A stretch of 25,765 bases of DNA from an uncultured Collinsella sp. (GTDB lineage Bacteria; Actinomycetota; Coriobacteriia; Coriobacteriales; Coriobacteriaceae), in the NCBI GenBank assembly GCA_900548495.1, contig URKT01000025.1, forward strand, positions 1 to 25,765, in the 5' to 3' direction. The notes beneath the pieces are model-generated. The model saw only the letters and a list, made by a program, of their open reading frames with translations, was not told the origin of the DNA and ran no database searches. Each line of letters opens with the position of its first letter. The first letter of the stretch is position 1. Made by a program: the position numbers and the translations under genes. This document shows positions 21,431 to 25,765 of the stretch, in pieces.

Positions 21431-21850
21431 TTACGCGAGCTCGGCTCCGAGGGCCTTGCAAGCGGTCTCGCCCTCGTCGTCGGGCGCGTCGTAGCAGATG
21501 GTGGAGTCCACGACGTTGACGCCCGCCTCGTCGGCGTCCGCCTTCCAGTTGTCCATCCATTCGCCCTCGGCCCACGAATAAGAGCCAAAGAGGACGACCT
21601 TCTTGTCGCCGAGGGTCTCCTTGACCTCATCCCACATGGGCTGGAACTCATCGTATTCAAGCTCCTCGGAACCCATGGCGGGGCAGCCGAAGGCGAAGGC
21701 ATCATATTCGGCGACCTTGTCGGCAGAGAAGTCGGCGCAGGAGATGACCTCTGCCTCGGCGCCGGCACCGGTTGCGCCCTCGGCAACGAAGTTTGCCATG
21801 GCCTCGGTGTTGCCTGTACCGCTCCAGTAGACGACTGCGATCTTGCTCAT
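21431..21850 (-). CDS. Flavodoxin
   Basis: Small FMN electron carrier that can replace ferredoxin. The 139-residue short-chain flavodoxin begins MSKIAVVYWSGTGNTEAMA, where SGTGNT is the FMN phosphate-binding loop. It continues with AFAFGCPAMGSEELEYDEF (the 50s loop), VVLFGSYSWAEGEWMDNW (the 90s loop with aromatic residues for the isoalloxazine ring) and a C-terminal helix. Highly acidic, as expected. The ATG follows AAAGGAAG. The DUF3793 gene lies directly upstream on the same strand with a 46-base gap, so the two may share a transcript. A candidate own promoter (TTGTCC-18-TACAAA) overlaps the end of that gene. Confidence 0.93.
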   Translation of the reverse strand: MSKIAVVYWSGTGNTEAMANFVAEGATGAGAEAEVISCADFSADKVAEYDAFAFGCPAMGSEELEYDEFQPMWDEVKETLGDKKVVLFGSYSWAEGEWMDNWKADADEAGVNVVDSTICYDAPDDEGETACKALGAELA

Positions 21851-21896
21851 ATGTCTTCCTTTCGGTTGTGCGGCGTGCGGCCGCGTTTTGTATGCT

Positions 21897-22601
21897 CTAT
21901 CGGGTTGCCTGGACAAGTTGTCCCAGAGTGCAGCCCTGTTGATAGATGTAGGTAAGGTATTGCGTGCATGCGCGATAGGAATCGAAGGTCGTGAGCGCCT
22001 GCTCAACGTTTGTGTATACCTTCCATGCGCCAAAGACCTTATAGTTTTCGCCGTGCTGGACGATAAACTGATGGACATCTTCGTAGGGATAGCCCAAAAA
22101 ATAGCCAATTTCGTGGGGGAACTCGCATATGCACCCCGTATCGCAGTGCCTATTTCGCGCGAGTGCGCAGACGCTGCCGTCATAGGCGCTTTCTGCGGCA
22201 TTGCTGCTTGCCAGCGTGATGCGCGCGGCGAGATGCACCAGGGATGCGGGCAGGTTGTGGACATCGTAACCTTCGGCGGCTAGCGCCGTCGTGGCACGGG
22301 GGTCGGAGAGGTATCGCATGAGGTCCGCAGGGCGGTACACATAGATGAGCGCTCCGCAGGGGCGCCAGACCAAAACGCTCATATGGATTCCGAGTGGCTG
22401 GAGCTCGCGGTTGCATTGGGCTATGACGGCGAGCAGGCGAGAGCGTCGCTCTTCGATATGGGCGGCGCCGGGTTTTCCGTTTTGGTTGGCGTAAACGCCG
22501 GGATAGGTAAAGAGCGAAGCCGGCTTGATACCTGCGAGCGTAGGGGAGCAGTTGCGCACGACAGCCGTTTGGTATGTTGGGATGTCAATGGTTCGAGTCA
22601 C
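21897..22601 (-). CDS. DUF3793-family protein
   Basis: A 234-residue product with the hallmark C-terminal region of DUF3793, CEFPHEIGYFLGYPYEDVHQFI, followed by FGAWKVYTNVEQALTTFDSY. The N-terminal half has an ERRSRLLAVIAQCNRELQPLG helix and VLVWRPCGALIYVYRP. Cysteines around residue 150-157 (HCDTGCICEF) could bind a metal. Function is unknown; the family occurs in anaerobic Firmicutes and Coriobacteriia, often close to flavodoxin genes as here. The GTG start at 22601 follows AAAGGGG. No membrane segment or signal peptide is visible. A partnership with the flavodoxin is inferred from position only. Confidence 0.75.
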   Translation of the reverse strand: MTRTIDIPTYQTAVVRNCSPTLAGIKPASLFTYPGVYANQNGKPGAAHIEERRSRLLAVIAQCNRELQPLGIHMSVLVWRPCGALIYVYRPADLMRYLSDPRATTALAAEGYDVHNLPASLVHLAARITLASSNAAESAYDGSVCALARNRHCDTGCICEFPHEIGYFLGYPYEDVHQFIVQHGENYKVFGAWKVYTNVEQALTTFDSYRACTQYLTYIYQQGCTLGQLVQATR

Positions 22602-22719
22602 GATGCCCCTTTCGGGTCCTCAGTTGTTAGCCTAGGAAAACTTATACACGAAAGTAAGCCATGGTCAACAAAAAAGTTTGAAGAGGGAAACTAATTGACC
22701 GAACGGACACGATTTTGGG

Positions 22720-22750
22720 TTAAGATGGGGACACCCCATGGGGGTATCTA
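22720..22750 (+). promoter_or_regulatory. CsoR-like metal operator and promoter before the HMA gene
   Basis: ACACCCCATGGGGGTAT (22731-22747) is a near-perfect dyad of the TACCCC/GGGGTA form bound by CsoR/RcnR-type copper or nickel repressors. It lies between TTAAGA (22720-22725) and TATCTA (22745-22750), which are 19 bp apart. An alternative -35 is TTGACC at 22695-22700. The HMA protein gene starts 27 bases downstream. No regulator gene is in the window. Confidence 0.5.
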
Positions 22751-22776
22751 GATAGTGCTACTTGAAAGGGGAACGC

Positions 22777-23160
22777 ATGAGCGACTTGCTCAACCCTGCG
22801 AATCTCATCGTGTTGGCCGTCATTGCCGTCGGCATGTTTTTTGGACTGCGTCGCATTGTCGCTTCGACACACGGAAAGAGCTGCTGCAGCGATGGCGCGA
22901 GCGGTAAGAAGGCCAAAAAGGTTGTTGTGGTGGATACCGATGCATCACACTATCCCTATAGCGATGAGCTGCTCATCGGCGGCATGAGCTGTGACGGCTG
23001 CGCTCAGAACGTAGCCAATGCCCTCAATGCGCTGGATGGCGTGTGGGCAACGGTGACGTATGCGGACCACACAGCGCGCGTGCGCTCCAAGCGGCGGATC
23101 GATCGCGGTGTCCTTGAGGCTGCCGTGAGAGATGCGGGTTACTACGTCATGACGCTGTAG
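22777..23160 (+). CDS. Membrane-anchored heavy-metal-associated (HMA) domain protein
   Basis: A 127-residue product with one membrane span near residues 8-26 (ANLIVLAVIAVGMFFGL), then a short linker with Cys36-Cys37 (GKSCCSDG), and a C-terminal HMA domain whose metal loop is GMSCDGCAQNV (Cys72, Cys75). HMA domains bind Cu(I), Zn or similar and pass them to P-type ATPases. The N-terminal part resembles the FeoB-associated Cys-rich membrane proteins, giving an unusual tethered chaperone. The ATG follows AAAGGGGA. The CsoR-like dyad in the promoter suggests metal induction. No copper ATPase is adjacent. Convergent with yolD, with a 26-base gap. Confidence 0.8.
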   Translation: MSDLLNPANLIVLAVIAVGMFFGLRRIVASTHGKSCCSDGASGKKAKKVVVVDTDASHYPYSDELLIGGMSCDGCAQNVANALNALDGVWATVTYADHTARVRSKRRIDRGVLEAAVRDAGYYVMTL

Positions 23161-23186
23161 GCCTTGCCTTGGATGCGCGTCCTTGT

Positions 23187-23612
23187 CTAGGCTCGTCCGC
23201 GTAGCTCGATGTCCTGGATGTCGTCGAAGTCGATGGCGATATCTTTGAGCTTGAGGAGTTTGAAAGCAGGGAGCGCCTCGTCGAGGATGCCGGTGCGGCT
23301 GCGATAGCCGTATGTATCGTAATAGGTGACACGAACCAAGTCGCCGCGCTTGAGGCCCTCGAGCTTTTTCGAAAGTTCGAGGGCTTTTTCTTCTGTGAGT
23401 TCGCATTTTGGCTCGGCGGTGATCTCTTGTTTACGCACGAGCTCGTAGTATCCCGTGAGGGCGGCAAAGGGCATAAACTGCGCGGCACGGCCGGCACGGA
23501 CGGTGCCGTTGGCGGTGAGCTTTGGGTCGGCGGAGCGACGTCTTCCCTCGGGGTCCGCTAGGCGTTCAAAAGGTGTCGGTGGCCGCATCGGCTGTTGTTG
23601 GGACTTAGGCAC
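23187..23612 (-). CDS. YolD-like protein
   Basis: A 141-residue product with the YolD-family core: GRAAQFMPFAALTGYYELV near residue 41 and a beta-rich C-terminal part (GDLVRVTYYDTYGYRSRTG). YolD proteins are encoded next to UvrX-type Y-family polymerases in Gram-positive bacteria and may be functional equivalents of UmuD in translesion synthesis (proposed, not proven). The GTG start overlaps the end of the polymerase gene by 8 bases, and its ribosome binding site (AGGAGG) lies inside that gene, so translation is coupled. The N-terminal 35 residues are Pro/Arg-rich and probably flexible. Confidence 0.85.
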   Translation of the reverse strand: MPKSQQQPMRPPTPFERLADPEGRRRSADPKLTANGTVRAGRAAQFMPFAALTGYYELVRKQEITAEPKCELTEEKALELSKKLEGLKRGDLVRVTYYDTYGYRSRTGILDEALPAFKLLKLKDIAIDFDDIQDIELRGRA

Positions 23613-25110
23613 GATGTCCTCCTACCTGATCGTTGCGTTCGCGCGCGGTGGCGCCGGCGGTAAAGCTTAATCCCTTGACGAGCGCGTTCTTGCCGTACTT
23701 GCCTTTCACGGCCAGGACGGCGTGCGCCAGGTCGCGCTCGCGCTCATCGGCCTCGATATCGCTGAACAGATCGATGGTGGCAAATTCCTCGGGCATGAGG
23801 TTGCCAAATCCCAGGTTGATGCGCTTGACTGGTCGTTTGGGATCGACAGTATGCGCCCAGAGCTCATCGAAATAGCCCATGATCTTCTTAAACGAATTGG
23901 TACGCTCGCTCAGCTTTCGCGAGGCGTTAGAGTGCGCAAAGAGTGCGGCATAGCCACCGCGCGGTTTGCCGCCATGCTCTCCCACAAAGATGCCATCGAT
24001 TGCCTGCGCTTCGCGCACCAGGCGACGCCGTTCGTCATCGCGCTGGACGGGCTTGGGCGCACGGGGCGCGAGCTCGGGGCCGGCGGTTGCGGTGGGTTCG
24101 ATACTCGATGTGCTCGAGCGCAGGTGCCCGCATCCGTCCACATACTGCGCTGTACCGCTGGCGTCGAGGCGGCGTATGTCGGCGCGTTCGCTCGCGTAGC
24201 CCACAAAGAGCGAGATGCTGTCGCAGACCACGTGCTTATCGACCAAGTCTAAAACGGCGTTGTCGACCATCTCGCGCAAGACGGTATAGGCCTGTTCGTA
24301 GGCATAACCCTTCGAGAGCACCTGTCCTGTGGTGGTCGAAGTTGCTTGCGGGCGATAGGCTTGGATATCGGCGATGGTTGTCGGCTCGCGCCCGAAGGCA
24401 TGGTCGATGAGATATTCGGCATTGACGCCGAGCTCGTCGTAAAGCAGGTTTTCGTCGAGCGCCGCGACGCCCATCAGATCGTAGACGCCGTATTTCTCGA
24501 GGCGGGCTGCCACGCCGGGACCGATGCCCCAGATATCGGTGATGGGACGATGGGGCCAGATCTCCTTGCGAAAGGTCTCGTCGTCGAGTATGCCGATGCG
24601 GCTGGGTACGTGCTTGGCGGTAATGTCGAGCGCTACCTTGGCCTGGAATAGGTTGGGGCCGATGCCGACCGTCGCCGTGATGCCGGTGCGCGCGAGGACC
24701 TCGTCGCGCAGCGTGCAGGCGAACCCTTCCGCATCTGTGTGATAGAGGTCCAGATAGGGCGTCACGTCGATAAAGCATTCATCGATTGAATAGACGTGAA
24801 TGTCTTGCGGACTTACGTATTCCAGATAGATGCCGTAGATTTGCGCCGACACCTCCATATAGTGCTGCATGCGCGGTACGGCCGTGATGTAGTCGATGCC
24901 ATCGGGAACCTCGAATAGGCGGCAGCGATTGTGAATCCCTAAGTCCTTCATGGCCTGCGTGATGGCGAGGCAGATGGTCGTGCGCCCGCGCGATTCGTCG
25001 GCAACGACCAGGTTGGTGGTGAGCGGATCGAGCCCACGGTCGACGCACTCGACGCTGGCATAAAACGTCTTGAGGTCGATGCAGATATAGGTGTGCTGCT
25101 CGTGCGCCAT
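23605..25110 (-). CDS. Y-family DNA polymerase (UvrX/UmuC-like)
   Basis: Translesion polymerase induced by DNA damage. The 501-residue product has the palm carboxylates Asp12 (ICIDLKTFYASVECVDR) and Asp110-Glu111 (VYSIDECFIDVTPY). The thumb/HhH region is IWGIGPGVAARLEKYGVYDL, followed by a little-finger domain (GQVLSKGYAYEQAYTVLREM, ISLFVGYASE). About 70 residues around 330-400 (SSTSSIEPTATAGPELAPRA onward) look like a flexible insertion, longer than in many relatives. The start at 25110 follows GAAAGGAC. It leads a two-gene unit with yolD, and its promoter carries two LexA boxes, so SOS control is well supported. Confidence 0.92.
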   Translation of the reverse strand: MAHEQHTYICIDLKTFYASVECVDRGLDPLTTNLVVADESRGRTTICLAITQAMKDLGIHNRCRLFEVPDGIDYITAVPRMQHYMEVSAQIYGIYLEYVSPQDIHVYSIDECFIDVTPYLDLYHTDAEGFACTLRDEVLARTGITATVGIGPNLFQAKVALDITAKHVPSRIGILDDETFRKEIWPHRPITDIWGIGPGVAARLEKYGVYDLMGVAALDENLLYDELGVNAEYLIDHAFGREPTTIADIQAYRPQATSTTTGQVLSKGYAYEQAYTVLREMVDNAVLDLVDKHVVCDSISLFVGYASERADIRRLDASGTAQYVDGCGHLRSSTSSIEPTATAGPELAPRAPKPVQRDDERRRLVREAQAIDGIFVGEHGGKPRGGYAALFAHSNASRKLSERTNSFKKIMGYFDELWAHTVDPKRPVKRINLGFGNLMPEEFATIDLFSDIEADERERDLAHAVLAVKGKYGKNALVKGLSFTAGATARERNDQVGGHRA

Positions 25111-25124
25111 CCGTGTCCTTTCAT

Positions 25125-25155
25125 CAAACACATGTTCTTATCGAATACCTGTTCG
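25125..25155 (-). promoter_or_regulatory. Two LexA (SOS) boxes before the Y-family polymerase gene
   Basis: On the minus strand, CGAACAGGTATTCG (complement of 25142-25155) and AGAACATGTGTTTG (complement of 25125-25138) both fit the Gram-positive consensus CGAAC-N4-GTTCG with one or two changes. Their centres are 17 bases apart. The upstream box abuts the -10 hexamer; the other covers the start of the transcript. Confidence 0.8.
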
Positions 25156-25184
25156 ATAATACCCGCTCGTCCGGACGTCGTCAA
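25156..25184 (-). promoter_or_regulatory. Promoter of the polymerase/yolD operon
   Basis: Minus strand: TTGACG (complement of 25179-25184), 17 bp, TATTAT (complement of 25156-25161). A second TTGACA lies 3 bases upstream of the first -35. The -10 overlaps a LexA box by one base. Confidence 0.75.
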
Positions 25185-25347
25185 AACCTGTCAAAAAGGG
25201 ACTGGTTTGTTTTGGTAGGTATGGTCGTGCGGTTGGATCGGGTTTTAACGCAGCTCTAAAGAGTGCGAAACAGCTCGGAAAACCTCGCTTCGTAGCATGA
25301 GCCTAACGATTGATACCGCCTATACGCACGGAAGGGTTGTGGAAAAG

Positions 25348-25716
25348 ATGGTCAATTATGGGTTTGGTATGCCGACGCGCCTTGTTGCGGATGGAGACGT
25401 GGCTCGCTGGTGCGGACGATTGGTCGCTCACTACGGTGGCACCAAGGCGCTGGTCGTGTTGGGCGGTGACAAACATACGCACGATGAGCTCGTCTCGGCG
25501 GCGCTCGGCTCGCTTGATCGAGCTCTGCTCGAACGCGTGCTTTTTCGCTGCGGCTTGGTCGGGGGCGATGGGGGAGACGATTTGGTCGATGAGGCCGTAG
25601 CCCTGGCGACCGACGAAGGCGTGGACTTTGTCCTGGCGATTGGCGATGCCGATACTGCCGGCTTTGCGCGCGAGCTCGCGCGTCGCATGGCGGCGCTCGA
25701 TGCCGGCGAAGACGGC
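25348..25716 (+). CDS. Iron-containing alcohol dehydrogenase, 5' part only
   Basis: The first 123 residues of an Fe-ADH/butanol-dehydrogenase-type NAD(P)-dependent enzyme. It begins MVNYGFGMPTRLVADGD, matching the family's NFxFxxPTRI start, then GGTKALVVLGGDKH and DFVLAIGDADTAGFA, the Rossmann strand where the family usually has a GGGSxxD motif. That motif is changed to GDADTAG, so this may be a divergent member. The frame is open to the end of the real sequence; the rest is lost at the contig end. An upstream GTG (25339) or ATG (25297) in the same frame could be the start, but the family N-terminus and the GAAGGG site favour 25348. No stop is seen before the adapter at 25717. Confidence 0.75.
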
Positions 25717-25765
25717 CTGTCTCTTATACACATCTCCGAGCCCACGAGACATGCGCAGATCTCGT
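25717..25765. other. Illumina Nextera adapter, not genomic DNA
   Basis: 25717-25735 is CTGTCTCTTATACACATCT, the Tn5 mosaic end. 25736-25750 is CCGAGCCCACGAGAC, the Nextera read-2 adapter. An 8-base index (ATGCGCAG, 25751-25758) and ATCTCGT, the start of the P7 sequence, follow. This is read-through left untrimmed before assembly. Any translation of it is an artefact. Confidence 0.98.

Noticed and set aside
1..25716. CRISPR arrays, insertion sequences, prophage, rRNA or tRNA genes
   Set aside because: None seen: no spaced direct repeats, transposase, integrase or structural RNA signatures in the window.
25303..25752. Minus-strand ORFs entering from the contig end (MSRGLGDVYKRQ..., MGSEMCIRDR...)
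   Set aside because: Their first residues translate the Nextera adapter; the rest is antisense to the dehydrogenase gene.

Overview
The window is one end of a contig of about 26 kb. It is GC-rich, with dense genes on both strands and short gaps. Gene content (glycyl-radical RNR activase, MetY-type sulfhydrylase, two-cluster aldo/keto reductase, DUF3793, YolD next to a Y-family polymerase, LexA boxes of the CGAA-N5-TTCG type) suggests an anaerobic gut actinobacterium of the Coriobacteriia. Collinsella or a relative is my inference; no rRNA or other marker is present. The last 49 bases (25717-25765) are Illumina Nextera adapter, so the real sequence stops at 25716.

Layout. 1-2700: nrdG behind a palindromic element, then a folate cluster of folE, an HD-domain phosphohydrolase and folB. 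2700-4600 (minus): a YgjP-type metallopeptidase and an M19 dipeptidase. 4680-6570: a SlyD-like FKBP prolyl isomerase followed at once by a UreE-family protein, then a HAD phosphatase. 6570-10170 (minus): PerR-like regulator, acylphosphatase, Gfo/Idh oxidoreductase, RNase HI and a LysR regulator. 10190-11860: the LysR gene is divergent from metY. metY has a clear promoter, a long leader with a 17-codon cysteine-containing upstream ORF, and a strong terminator. 11860-13310: hairpin-rich DNA, a secreted protein frame broken by two in-frame TGA codons, and a small membrane protein. 13340-14590 (minus): ketopantoate reductase and a C-terminal remnant of a cyclase-family gene. 14740-18060: iron-sulfur aldo/keto reductase, a second Gfo/Idh oxidoreductase and endonuclease IV. 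Two 77-bp copies of one inverted-repeat element bracket the Gfo/Idh gene. 18120-21380: a complete polar amino-acid ABC importer (lipoprotein, permease with an extra extracellular domain, ATPase). 21430-22600 (minus): flavodoxin and a DUF3793 protein. 22720-23160: a membrane-tethered HMA metal-binding protein behind a CsoR-like dyad. 23190-25190 (minus): an SOS-type operon of Y-family polymerase and YolD with two LexA boxes. 25348 to the end: the 5' part of an iron-containing alcohol dehydrogenase gene.

The most interesting signals are the paired 77-bp elements with compensatory arm changes, the leader peptide before metY, the twice TGA-interrupted but otherwise intact secreted protein, and the SlyD/UreE-like pair without urease genes nearby. 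Coding functions rest on motifs read by eye; no database search was possible.
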